From the NCBI GenBank assembly GCA_019634675.1, contig JAHCAX010000001.1:930001-994000 (forward strand): 64,000 nt of DNA, given 5' to 3'. This stretch comes from Acherontichlamydia pituitae. Lineage in GTDB: Bacteria > Chlamydiota > Chlamydiia > Chlamydiales > Rhabdochlamydiaceae. The notes under the pieces are model-generated. The model worked only from the letters and a program-made list of their open reading frames with translations, was not told the DNA's origin and searched no databases. Shown here piece after piece: positions 51,469-59,397 of this stretch; the first letter of the stretch is position 1; each line of letters begins with the position of its first letter. Position numbers and translations under genes: made by a program.

Positions 51469-53634
51469 TTGAAATCGAAGAAACCCTTCCTTATTTCATG
51501 TTTTGCTTTTGTTCTTACATGCTCAGCAGCTTCTGCAGTCCAAACGATTGATGGTTCCGGAGGTCCGATTACCGTAGAGCTGAACTCAAATGGAGAAAGC
51601 AGCGGGGTCAGCTTTATCAACCAAGCAGCAGGCGAGTGCACTCTTTCGGTTTCACAGGGAAATGCAATCAATAAAGACAATAATACCGACGGAATTACAA
51701 CGGATGCCAATTTTTTAGGCAATGTCAGCTTTCACCAAGGATCTTCTGGAATCGATGTGAAAGGCAAAGTTGGAACTCCAGCTTTTTTTCTTGATACGAT
51801 TGGTATTGGAGATGGAAATGTCAATTTCTCAGGACCTGTCCACTGTAACACGTTGACTTTTTTTGGTTTGGGAAAAGCGACTCTCAACGCAGATCTTGAT
51901 TTAGGGCCTGGGGGCGTTGTATTTACAGTTGCTGGATCTGGCAGCTCTATTCTAGAACTGGCTGATAATGTTGTTGCCACGGGGACAATTGGAAACAATC
52001 CTTCTAACGGGCAGCTTTATCTCAAGAGGGTCACAACGGTTAATGGCGATGTCGTGGTCTTTGTTCTCAAATATGCAACTACCGATTCAGTGGGACAAGA
52101 AGGTGCCGTGATCAATGGCAATCTTGTTGCCTCTATCCTAGACTTAGGAATAGGTGCCATCGCTGTTAACGGCAATTTGAACCTTGCCAGTCCTAGTTTT
52201 ATGATTACACATAATTCTATGAATGCCTCTTCGGTGAATGTTTCGGGCACGTCCACTTATACCGGCACAATCAATATCAAGTATCATTTTGACTATCTGA
52301 CGGCTCCTCGAGGTGATCCGCAAATTCAAATCGTGTATTCTCCTTCAGGGGGAACAAGCGGCGCGCCGATAAACGTTACAACCAATGACTGGAGAGTGTA
52401 TTTTACAGGAGAAAACACGAATGGGAATATCGTTCTGAACGGCAGGCAGACTTCTGCTGTAGTCCCTGCGACAGAGTGGTGGGTAGAAGATACCCCCTTC
52501 GACAAAGATCCTCTTTATGAGCTGCTGACAGTTGCTTATGCATTTCCAGGTTCCGATCTGGACTTTATTGAAGGGCAGCTAGGAAGCCCGACCTATCAAG
52601 GATACGTTGACTATTTGTACCAATTGTATCCAGCGCCAGCTCTGGTCGGCGTTGCCCGGGAAAGTTTCAATACGACCAAGCAGTTTCAGCGGATTTATTT
52701 AGAGCACTTGCAGCGGGACCGATCCTTATGCGCAAGCCAAAAATTATGCGGTCCGAAGGATGCGTGCGTTGATAAGTGCAAGGGTTTGAAAGTCTGGACC
52801 GATGGGTTCAGGTATTATGGTAAACGGGACAACCAAGGTTCCGGAAAAGGATACAAAGCCAACACTTTAGGGGTAACCGTTGCTGCAGAGCAGCCCATTA
52901 ACGAATTTTATCGCTGCGGCGGCGGCTTGGGCTACGCCTACTCGTCTATCAGAAAAGATAAGCTTAACCGTAACACTCCGGCTAATCACACCCACATTCA
53001 TCAGTATGAAGGAACATTCTATAGCACATTTGATAAAGCCCATTGGTTTGCTGATATCGGCCTTTCATTTGCTTGGAACCATTATGATGGAAAAAGGCAC
53101 ATTGATTTTCATCTGATCGACCGCACCGCCCGTTCGTCATATAATGGGAAGGAGTATTCTGCGTTCATCGATACGGGATACCAGTATTGCTCCAATCGAT
53201 TTGAGATCACTCCGATCGCAAGCTTGATCTATTCGTACCTGCATATCGATTCCCATAAAGAGTCGGGGGCCAAAACATTGAATTTGCGTTTCACAGGCCA
53301 AAATTACCAATTTTTAGAGTCCAGCCTTGGTCTGAAGGCCGCATACGACTATGAGACCTCCTGGGGCTTTTTTATTCCCGAGGCCAGGGCGATGTGGCTA
53401 TACGATTTTTTTACTGAATCGGTGAATGTCAAAGCTTCCTATTCTAAGCTGGGCGCGGCCGTCGGGTCGTTTAGAAACAAGGGCCCCCATACGGATCGGA
53501 ATACTTTGAATGTGGGAGGAAGCGTGACCTTCTTATACAACACCTGCTTCTCGATGACCCTGGATTGGGATTTTGAGGTCAGCAACCACTACTACGACAA
53601 TCAAGGGCTGATAGAGTTCTCTTACGTGTTCTAA
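51469..53634 (+). CDS. Autotransporter-like outer membrane protein, tandem paralogue 2
   Basis: 721 residues, beginning at TTG 51469 with AAGGAG at the right distance. The signal peptide region reads LISCFAFVLTCSAASA. The first 100 residues and everything from LLTVAYAFPGSDLDFIEGQL to the C-terminus (EFSYVF) are nearly identical to paralogue 1, while the middle of the passenger differs strongly. The Cys-rich patch (CASQKLCGPKDACVDKC) is kept. It starts 16 bases after its partner's stop, so both are in one operon. The pattern suggests homogenised barrels with diversified exposed parts. Function (adhesion or shielding) unknown. Confidence 0.82.
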   Translation: MKSKKPFLISCFAFVLTCSAASAVQTIDGSGGPITVELNSNGESSGVSFINQAAGECTLSVSQGNAINKDNNTDGITTDANFLGNVSFHQGSSGIDVKGKVGTPAFFLDTIGIGDGNVNFSGPVHCNTLTFFGLGKATLNADLDLGPGGVVFTVAGSGSSILELADNVVATGTIGNNPSNGQLYLKRVTTVNGDVVVFVLKYATTDSVGQEGAVINGNLVASILDLGIGAIAVNGNLNLASPSFMITHNSMNASSVNVSGTSTYTGTINIKYHFDYLTAPRGDPQIQIVYSPSGGTSGAPINVTTNDWRVYFTGENTNGNIVLNGRQTSAVVPATEWWVEDTPFDKDPLYELLTVAYAFPGSDLDFIEGQLGSPTYQGYVDYLYQLYPAPALVGVARESFNTTKQFQRIYLEHLQRDRSLCASQKLCGPKDACVDKCKGLKVWTDGFRYYGKRDNQGSGKGYKANTLGVTVAAEQPINEFYRCGGGLGYAYSSIRKDKLNRNTPANHTHIHQYEGTFYSTFDKAHWFADIGLSFAWNHYDGKRHIDFHLIDRTARSSYNGKEYSAFIDTGYQYCSNRFEITPIASLIYSYLHIDSHKESGAKTLNLRFTGQNYQFLESSLGLKAAYDYETSWGFFIPEARAMWLYDFFTESVNVKASYSKLGAAVGSFRNKGPHTDRNTLNVGGSVTFLYNTCFSMTLDWDFEVSNHYYDNQGLIEFSYVF

Positions 53635-53890
53635 AAAACGACATTAAATTTTTTTTTATAACACCGAGAGCATCTCGTATAAGCCCTGATAGAGCTGGGT
53701 AAAAAGACCATAGTTATCCAGTAGAAACCCAAGTTTTTTGCGCTAATGCTTGCATCCAGAAACTGTTCTGCTTGGGCCAGTAAAATCATTTTTAGAACTT
53801 CAAAAGCTCTGATGCTAGACGAGTTTCGCGTTGCAAAATATTCTACTGGTGTTTAAGATGATGCCATTATAAATTGACCCATTGATGTGA
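53635..53890. other. Intergenic region before tRNA-Gln, no gene seen
   Basis: About 255 bases. A minus-strand frame with interruptions can be traced across it (fragments such as FEVLKMILLAQAEQFLDAS), which might be an old gene remnant, but I cannot identify it. A T-run just after the autotransporter stop may help end that transcript. Confidence 0.4.
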
Positions 53891-53962
<72 letters not shown>

Positions 53963-53996
53963 ATCATATAAATGAACGAATTACCCAGCGATTCAA

Positions 53997-54932
53997 ATGC
54001 CAGGCGACAACGCGTTCATGCTTTTTGCGGGGACATCGCATCCTGAGCTTGCTCAGGAAGTGGCGAGGTGCCTAGGCGTGAATCTTGGGAAAGTAATCAT
54101 CGAAACATTTCCAGATGGTGAGATAGGCGCTCAAATTTTAGAGAGCGTCCGTGGCCGGGATGTCTTCGTCCTGCAATCTATCGCACGACGTCCCAGTTTC
54201 TATCTCATGGAATTGTTGATTTTAGTCGATGCATTAAAGCGGTCGTCAGCCCGTTCCATCAACGTCGTGATATCCTATTTTGGGTATGCGCGGCAGGATA
54301 GGAGAGGGAAAGGACGCGAGCCTGTCACTGCTAAACTCGTAGCAAATTTGCTTGAGAAAGCAGGCGTCACTCGTGTTTTGACGATGGATCTGCATACAGA
54401 ACAGATCCAAGGATTTTTCGATATCCCGCTCGATAACCTTTATGCGCGTCCAGTGCTCCTGGAAGCTGTAAAGAAGTTAAAGCTGGATAATTGTGTCGTA
54501 GTGACACCAGATATCGGAAGCATCCGGCTGGCAAGGTCTTATGCGGAAGCGCTTAAGGTCGATCTAGCTATCGTTGACAAGCGTCGAGTGAACTCAAAAC
54601 AAGTCGAGATGAGTGCCCTGATCGGCGACGTCGAAGGAAGAGATGTCCTTCTCGTTGATGATATGTGTTCGACAGGGGGAACGCTGAAGACGGCTTCGTT
54701 CGTGTGTAAAAATGCAGGCGCAAAACGTGTTTTTGCTGCTGTAACGCACGGACTGATGGTCGGAAGCGCGTTCGAGGAAAGTGCGATTGAAAAGATGCTG
54801 ATGACCAATACTGTTCCCATTGAAAGCGGGACAGATCTCAGTAGGATCGAAATTGTTTCGGTCGCTCCTTTATTTAGCAAGGCGATAGAATATATCGTCG
54901 GCGCTAAGTCGATTTCCTCTCTCTACGGCTAA
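53997..54932 (+). CDS. prs: Ribose-phosphate pyrophosphokinase (PRPP synthetase)
   Basis: Makes phosphoribosyl pyrophosphate from ribose-5-phosphate and ATP for nucleotide synthesis. 311 residues, full length. FPDGEIGAQI near the N-terminus, YFGYARQDRRGKGREPVTAK, TMDLHTEQIQGFF and the PRPP loop VLLVDDMCSTGGT are all present. ATG 53997 lacks a good ribosome binding site; the in-frame ATG eight codons later is possible. From memory, classic Chlamydia pathogens lack prs, so its presence inside the conserved block points to an environmental lineage with fuller nucleotide metabolism. Confidence 0.94.
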   Translation: MPGDNAFMLFAGTSHPELAQEVARCLGVNLGKVIIETFPDGEIGAQILESVRGRDVFVLQSIARRPSFYLMELLILVDALKRSSARSINVVISYFGYARQDRRGKGREPVTAKLVANLLEKAGVTRVLTMDLHTEQIQGFFDIPLDNLYARPVLLEAVKKLKLDNCVVVTPDIGSIRLARSYAEALKVDLAIVDKRRVNSKQVEMSALIGDVEGRDVLLVDDMCSTGGTLKTASFVCKNAGAKRVFAAVTHGLMVGSAFEESAIEKMLMTNTVPIESGTDLSRIEIVSVAPLFSKAIEYIVGAKSISSLYG

Positions 54933-55004
54933 AAAAACCACGGCAAATTTTTGAAACGAATCCATGCTCGCAAAGCATGCTGAATTAATATTTGGAGAAA
55001 ACAT

Positions 55005-55562
55005 ATGAAACTCACAATGAAATCGCGCGATGGGGAAAAGAAAGCCGATATCAAGCAGATACGGCGTGAAGGGAATATCCCTGCGATTATCTATTCTTCT
55101 AGCACAAAACCTGAGAAATTGATTATCGACGGTACAGAGTTTGCCGCTATCCTGCGAGGAGTTCTCCCAGGCCAGATGCCAACAACTGTTTTCACATTGA
55201 ACGATGGGAAGAAAGAAAGAAGAGCGATCATCAAGGACATCCAATACCACTTGACGACCTACAGAGTTTCCCATATCGACTTCGAAGAGCTGCTAGATAA
55301 TGTCCCAGTCAGCGTTAAAGTTCCAGTTAACTGCACAGGCATCGTTGATTGCGTAGGGATCAAGCTTGGCGGCTTCCTGCGTCAAGTGACACGTCATGTT
55401 AAAGTAGAGTGCCTGCCAAAGCATATCCCTTCCGAGTTCATCATTGATGTGCGCGATTTAGGGATCCGCCAGTCAAAGCGTTTGAAAGACATCGCTATGC
55501 CGCAAGGCGTGCGTCCTCTTGCTAGCACAGACGAAGTTATTGTTGTGATTGCGAAGAGATAA
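55005..55562 (+). CDS. rplY: 50S ribosomal protein L25/general stress protein Ctc
   Basis: 185 residues: an L25 domain (about 1-90; REGNIPAIIYSS, HLTTYRVSHIDFEEL) binding 5S rRNA and a C-terminal TL5/CTC beta domain (VPVSVKVPVNCTG to TDEVIVVIAKR). A TTGGAGAA ribosome binding site precedes the ATG. First gene of a co-directional run with pth, rpsF, rpsR and rplI, as in Chlamydia (ctc-pth-rpsF-rpsR-rplI). Confidence 0.94.
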   Translation: MKLTMKSRDGEKKADIKQIRREGNIPAIIYSSSTKPEKLIIDGTEFAAILRGVLPGQMPTTVFTLNDGKKERRAIIKDIQYHLTTYRVSHIDFEELLDNVPVSVKVPVNCTGIVDCVGIKLGGFLRQVTRHVKVECLPKHIPSEFIIDVRDLGIRQSKRLKDIAMPQGVRPLASTDEVIVVIAKR

Positions 55563-55567
55563 TTGTT

Positions 55568-56176
55568 GTGAATGAAAGCGCCTCTTTGATTATTGGCCTT
55601 GGCAACCCGGGTGACGCATATCGCAATACGCGCCATAATATCGGTTTTGAAGTTGTCAAAGCCTTAGCAGAGCAAAGGGGAATGAATTTTCGGCATGCAT
55701 CGCACCTGATCGGCGAGCTGGCTCAAGGCGAGGTCGAGGGTAAAAAGCTGTTTTTGTTGTTGCCAACAACATTCATGAACAGCAGCGGCGATGCGGTGAG
55801 AAGATGTATAGATTATTACAAAGTGCCAGTCGACCAGCTTCTTGTTGTCAGCGACGATGTCGATCTTCCCTTAGGGACTATGCGCATCAGAGCAAAGGGA
55901 AGCGCCGGCGGGCACAATGGATTAAAAAGTGTAGAAGCGCATTTGCGGACTGACCACTACATGAGGTTTCGGATCGGAGTGGGCAGCCCCTCTGGAGGAG
56001 ACCTTGCAAATTATGTTCTGGGAAGGTTCGGCTCAGAGGAGCAGCCGGTGGTCATGCAGATGGTCAAAAAAGCGGTCGATATCCTTCTTCTGTATTTGGA
56101 GAAGGGAGGGCCTGCGGCCATGCAGATGGCAAATGCGAAAGAGATTAAATTAGAATCTGAAAATCAGGAGAAATAA
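55568..56176 (+). CDS. pth: Peptidyl-tRNA hydrolase
   Basis: Releases tRNA from stalled peptidyl-tRNA. 202 residues from GTG 55568. Signatures: IIGLGNPGDAYRNTRHNIGF (catalytic His), LLLPTTFMNSSGDAVR and VSDDVDLPLGTMRIRAKGSAGGHNGLKS. The start lies five bases after the rplY stop, so the two are coupled. Cytoplasmic. Confidence 0.96.
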   Translation: MNESASLIIGLGNPGDAYRNTRHNIGFEVVKALAEQRGMNFRHASHLIGELAQGEVEGKKLFLLLPTTFMNSSGDAVRRCIDYYKVPVDQLLVVSDDVDLPLGTMRIRAKGSAGGHNGLKSVEAHLRTDHYMRFRIGVGSPSGGDLANYVLGRFGSEEQPVVMQMVKKAVDILLLYLEKGGPAAMQMANAKEIKLESENQEK

Positions 56177-56178
56177 CG

Positions 56179-56520
56179 ATGGCAAAGCAGAGAAGTCATC
56201 TTTACGAAGGGATGTACATCCTGAGTGCGACACTCAGCGATGATGCGCGTCAAAAAGCGCTCGATAAGATCACATCCAGCATCGAAGGACGCGGTGGAGA
56301 GATCCATAAGACCTTCGACAATGGACGCAAGAAACTAGCCTACGAGATCAATGGACGAAGAGAAGGTTACTACTATCTACTTTACTTCTCTGTTCCAACA
56401 GCGGTCATGACCGAGATGTGGAAAGAGTACCATCTGAATGAAGACCTTTTGCGCTTCATGACGCTGCGCACAGAAAAGGTTCCAGAAAAAATCGAGTTTA
56501 AACCGCTTATCCAAGAGTGA
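56179..56520 (+). CDS. rpsF: 30S ribosomal protein S6
   Basis: 113 residues with the S6 fold: YEGMYILSATLSDDARQ, GRKKLAYEINGRREGYYYLL and LRFMTLRTEK. Binds the central domain of 16S rRNA together with S18, encoded next. An AGGAG site lies before ATG 56179, two bases after the pth stop. Confidence 0.96.
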   Translation: MAKQRSHLYEGMYILSATLSDDARQKALDKITSSIEGRGGEIHKTFDNGRKKLAYEINGRREGYYYLLYFSVPTAVMTEMWKEYHLNEDLLRFMTLRTEKVPEKIEFKPLIQE

Positions 56521-56528
56521 GGGAGACC

Positions 56529-56786
56529 ATGAGCATTGCACCAAAAAAACCAGCCCCCATTGAAGGGTTCTTTGTAAAAAAACGCAAACAGTGTCCATTC
56601 ACTGCTGCAGGCATCCGTCATATCGACTACAAAGACATTCAAACTCTTGGCCAGTTTATTACGGAAAGAGGGAAAATTATCCCGCGCCGCATCACCGGAG
56701 TGTCTGCCTATCATCAACGGCAGCTCGCTCAAGCCATTAAAAGAGCGCGGCACATGGCACTGTTGCCATTTGTTGCTCAAGACTAA
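56529..56786 (+). CDS. rpsR: 30S ribosomal protein S18
   Basis: 85 residues. IDYKDIQTLGQFITERGKI and PRRITGVSAYHQRQLAQAIK with RARHMALLPFV are the S18 signature. ATG 56529 has GAGGGAG before it; the frame extends in-phase to a GTG at 56517 overlapping rpsF, which I reject. Partner of S6. Confidence 0.96.
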   Translation: MSIAPKKPAPIEGFFVKKRKQCPFTAAGIRHIDYKDIQTLGQFITERGKIIPRRITGVSAYHQRQLAQAIKRARHMALLPFVAQD

Positions 56787-56806
56787 GCCGAAGTGGAGAA
56801 ATTAAT

Positions 56807-57283
56807 ATGGGTAATCAATTATTACTGATCGAAGATGTCGATGATTTAGGCCGCAGCGGAGATGTCGTTTCTGTTAAGCCAGGCTACGCTCGAAATTTTC
56901 TGATCCCTCAAAAGAAAGCAGTCGTTGCCGACAAGTTCACATTGCGCCTGCAAGCCCGCCTCAAAGAAGAGCGTGCTAAGCAAGCTGAAGTGGACAAGAC
57001 GGAAGCGGAGCAATTGGCTGCTCGCATCGATGGAATGGTCCTGACAATCGAAGTCAAAGTGGATCCAGATGGACACATGTACGGATCTGTCACTTCTTTG
57101 GACATCGTACGTCTTTTCGAAGAGCAAGACGTTAAGTTGGAAAGACGCAATGTCGTCCTCCAACACCCGATCAAACAACTCGGGGTTTATCCGATTGTTT
57201 TGAAACTTAAAGAAGGTGTGCCAGCTCAAATCACCCTTAAAGTGATGAGCGAAGCGCAGATTGCTGAAGAAGCGAATCAATAA
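56807..57283 (+). CDS. rplI: 50S ribosomal protein L9
   Basis: 158 residues. The N-terminal RNA-binding domain reads LLLIEDVDDLGRSGDVVSVK and PGYARNFLIPQKKA, followed by the long connecting helix and C-terminal domain (ITLKVMSEAQIAEE). A GTGGAG site precedes the ATG. The last gene of the ribosomal run; a hairpin follows at 57291-57327. Confidence 0.96.
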   Translation: MGNQLLLIEDVDDLGRSGDVVSVKPGYARNFLIPQKKAVVADKFTLRLQARLKEERAKQAEVDKTEAEQLAARIDGMVLTIEVKVDPDGHMYGSVTSLDIVRLFEEQDVKLERRNVVLQHPIKQLGVYPIVLKLKEGVPAQITLKVMSEAQIAEEANQ

Positions 57284-57290
57284 TCGATCA

Positions 57291-57327
57291 CTTCCACCTC
57301 TCCTCGTCATTTGAGGAGAGGCGGAAG
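57291..57327. terminator. Hairpin between rplI and ispE
   Basis: CTTCCACCTCTCCTC pairs with GAGGAGAGGCGGAAG (one mismatch) around a seven-base loop. No long T-run follows, so it may act as a processing or attenuating hairpin. It sequesters a GGAAGGA that could otherwise look like the ispE ribosome binding site. Confidence 0.6.
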
Positions 57328-57345
57328 GATTTATACTCGGTCGTT

Positions 57346-58359
57346 GTGAGCCAATACTGCACCCGGTCAGGTTTTGTGAATTTAGACTCGGCGAGACAAA
57401 GTGAAATCGAAGCGAAGCATTCCGAAAGACGAAGCACTGCCCCGAGTGGGCAGGCTAAGGATGAGGATCGATTTGACACAGTCGCAGCAAGTCTAAATTC
57501 ACAAAACCTGGCCGGGTGCAGTATAACACTTTTTTCACCAGCCAAGCTAAACCTGTTTTTCCGCGTCCTTTACAAGCGGGAAGATGGATTCCATGAGATT
57601 GCTTCCCTTTATCAGGCCATCTCTCTCGGAGATACACTCACTGTATCGTTGGCCGAGGATGACCTATTGACATGCACCGATCCAAATGTTCCATGCGATA
57701 GTTCCAATTTGATCTTCAAAGCTTTAGATGCGTACCGCCGTCAAACTGGCAACGTGTTTAAGGTCCATATCCATTTGGACAAGAAAGTTCCTATGCAAGC
57801 AGGACTTGGAGGCGGAAGCGGCAACGCGGCCACAGCGATGTGGGCGTTCAATGCCCTTTCATCAAGACCTGTTCCGGAAGAGGTTCTTTCTGAATGGGTG
57901 GGAGCCTTCAGTTCTGACGCCCCCTTCTTTTTTTCGCAAGGCGCAGCTTACTGCCGCGGACGAGGAGAAAAGATTGAAAATATCGGAAAGATGCCCGATA
58001 CGAAGCTATGGATCGCTAAGCCGCAAGAAGGGCTTTCAACGCCTCTTGTCTATCGGCATTGCCGTCCATCGGAGTTTCCTCAAAGAGATCCTGATCAGTT
58101 CTTAACGGAGCTCGTCAGCGGCAATCCTTGCTATTTCAACGATCTTGAGGTTCCGGCATTTTCATTGATGCCAAGCTTAGCAAGGTTAAAAGATCAGCTC
58201 TTGGAGCAGGGATTTTCCCATGCGACTATGACTGGAAGCGGGACCGCTTTCTTTTGCCTAGGTCCAAAGCCTTCGTCCCAGATTCCCGGAATCGATTTTT
58301 ATCCTGCCTCTTTTGTTTCCCGCAGCAATGGGAACTGGTATGAATTTCCCTCTGTTTGA
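57346..58359 (+). CDS. ispE: 4-diphosphocytidyl-2-C-methyl-D-erythritol kinase with element-encoded N-terminus
   Basis: Fourth step of the MEP route to isoprenoids. The GHMP kinase body starts at LFSPAKLNLFFRVLYKREDGFHE, with the ATP loop PMQAGLGGGSGNAATAMW. The only canonical start that reaches it is GTG 57346, upstream of a 169-bp palindromic element at 57355-57523, giving a product of 337 residues with 57 extra near the N-terminus. Removing the element and one TA restores GTG AGC CTA ACA CTT, an ordinary IspE start. So the element was inserted in codon 3 and kept the frame. No internal ATG, GTG or TTG exists between element and body. CTG within the element's last codons is the only near-start. 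Confidence 0.92.
   Translation: MSQYCTRSGFVNLDSARQSEIEAKHSERRSTAPSGQAKDEDRFDTVAASLNSQNLAGCSITLFSPAKLNLFFRVLYKREDGFHEIASLYQAISLGDTLTVSLAEDDLLTCTDPNVPCDSSNLIFKALDAYRRQTGNVFKVHIHLDKKVPMQAGLGGGSGNAATAMWAFNALSSRPVPEEVLSEWVGAFSSDAPFFFSQGAAYCRGRGEKIENIGKMPDTKLWIAKPQEGLSTPLVYRHCRPSEFPQRDPDQFLTELVSGNPCYFNDLEVPAFSLMPSLARLKDQLLEQGFSHATMTGSGTAFFCLGPKPSSQIPGIDFYPASFVSRSNGNWYEFPSV
57355..57523 (+). mobile_element. In-frame palindromic element, copy 2 (5' end of ispE)
   Basis: 169 bp, the same length as copy 1. Terminal repeats begin TACTGCACCCGG and continue as TCAGGTTTTGTGAATTTAGA. It is open in the ispE frame and encodes GFVNLDSARQSEIEAKHSER and more, matching copy 1 at most positions. Where its arms differ from copy 1 the two arms change together (for example TTCGA/TCGAA in copy 1 against TTAGA/TCTAA here). 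TA follows the right end; AA precedes the left. Confidence 0.88.
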
Positions 58360-58398
58360 TATAATCGCAACTTCAATCTTTTTTAAGGATCCCCATTT

Positions 58399-59397
58399 AT
58401 GAAAATGTATGACGACCAACTGATTGTCATCACAGGAGCTGCCGGTTTCATCGGTTCTTGCTGTGTAAAATATCTCAATGAAAAAGGGTTTAACAACCTC
58501 CTGCTCGTCGATGACATCAAAAAGACGGAAAAGTGGAAGAACCTGGTTAATAAAAAATGTGTCGATTTTATCTCCCGCAATGAACTTTTCCAGTGGCTTC
58601 AAGGCAAAGAGCGGGATATTGAAGCGTTCATCCATTTGGGCGCGTGTTCCGATACGATGGAGACAGATGGCAACTACTTAATGGAGAATAATTTCCGTTA
58701 TTCTGTCCGTCTTGCCGAATATGCATTGGCCCATGGACATCGGTTTATTTACGCCTCTTCTGCGGCAACATATGGCGATGGGACAAAAGGCTTTATTGAC
58801 AACCATGCTGAAATCGAAAGTTTAAAGCCGCTCAACCTCTATGGATTTTCTAAATACTATTTCGACCTTTGGCTCAAACAGCAAGGTCTTTTAGACCAAG
58901 TCGTTGGTTTAAAGTACTTCAACGTCTACGGTCCGAATGAAAACCATAAAGGCCGGATGGCCTCCATGGTCTATAAAATGCTGCCGATCGCGCAAAAAGA
59001 AGGGGTGATCAAGCTCTTCAAGTCCTCCGAGCCTGATCGTTTCGGCGACGGAGAGCAGTGCCGCGATTTTATCTACGTCAAAGATGCGGTCCGCATGACC
59101 TGCGACTTCCTTGAAAATGACCTAACAGGTATCTTTAACATTGGATCGGGCAAAACAACGACGTGGAACGATCTTGCTAATGCCCTGTTCAAAGCGCTCG
59201 ACAAGCCTTCGCGTATCGAATATGTTGATATGCCTGAAGCGCTGCTCGGCCAGTATCAAAACTACACCTGCGCCGATATGTCGAAGTATAAGGAAAAGAC
59301 AGGTCTGCCAAACGCCCAGCCTTCCTGCGAGTTCTCTACGGAACAAGGCGTTGCCGACTATGTGAGAAATTATTTACTTAAGGATGAACGATGGTAA
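58399..59397 (+). CDS. hldD: ADP-L-glycero-D-manno-heptose-6-epimerase
   Basis: Last step of ADP-heptose synthesis for the LPS inner core. 332 residues, an extended SDR with LIVITGAAGFIGSCCVKYL as the NADP loop, SSAATYGDG and the catalytic YGFSKYYFD (Tyr-x3-Lys). DRFGDGEQCRDFIYVKD and FNVYGPNE are typical of HldD. An AAGGAT site lies nine bases before the ATG. Overlaps the next gene by seven bases, so the two form an LPS heptose operon behind ispE. I do not recall heptose genes at this site in Chlamydia, so their presence suggests a different LPS core. Confidence 0.93.
   Translation: MKMYDDQLIVITGAAGFIGSCCVKYLNEKGFNNLLLVDDIKKTEKWKNLVNKKCVDFISRNELFQWLQGKERDIEAFIHLGACSDTMETDGNYLMENNFRYSVRLAEYALAHGHRFIYASSAATYGDGTKGFIDNHAEIESLKPLNLYGFSKYYFDLWLKQQGLLDQVVGLKYFNVYGPNENHKGRMASMVYKMLPIAQKEGVIKLFKSSEPDRFGDGEQCRDFIYVKDAVRMTCDFLENDLTGIFNIGSGKTTTWNDLANALFKALDKPSRIEYVDMPEALLGQYQNYTCADMSKYKEKTGLPNAQPSCEFSTEQGVADYVRNYLLKDERW

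Noticed and set aside
53635..53890. Possible transposase or gene remnant on the minus strand
   Set aside because: Only short interrupted frames are visible, and I could match none to a family, so it is listed as intergenic.
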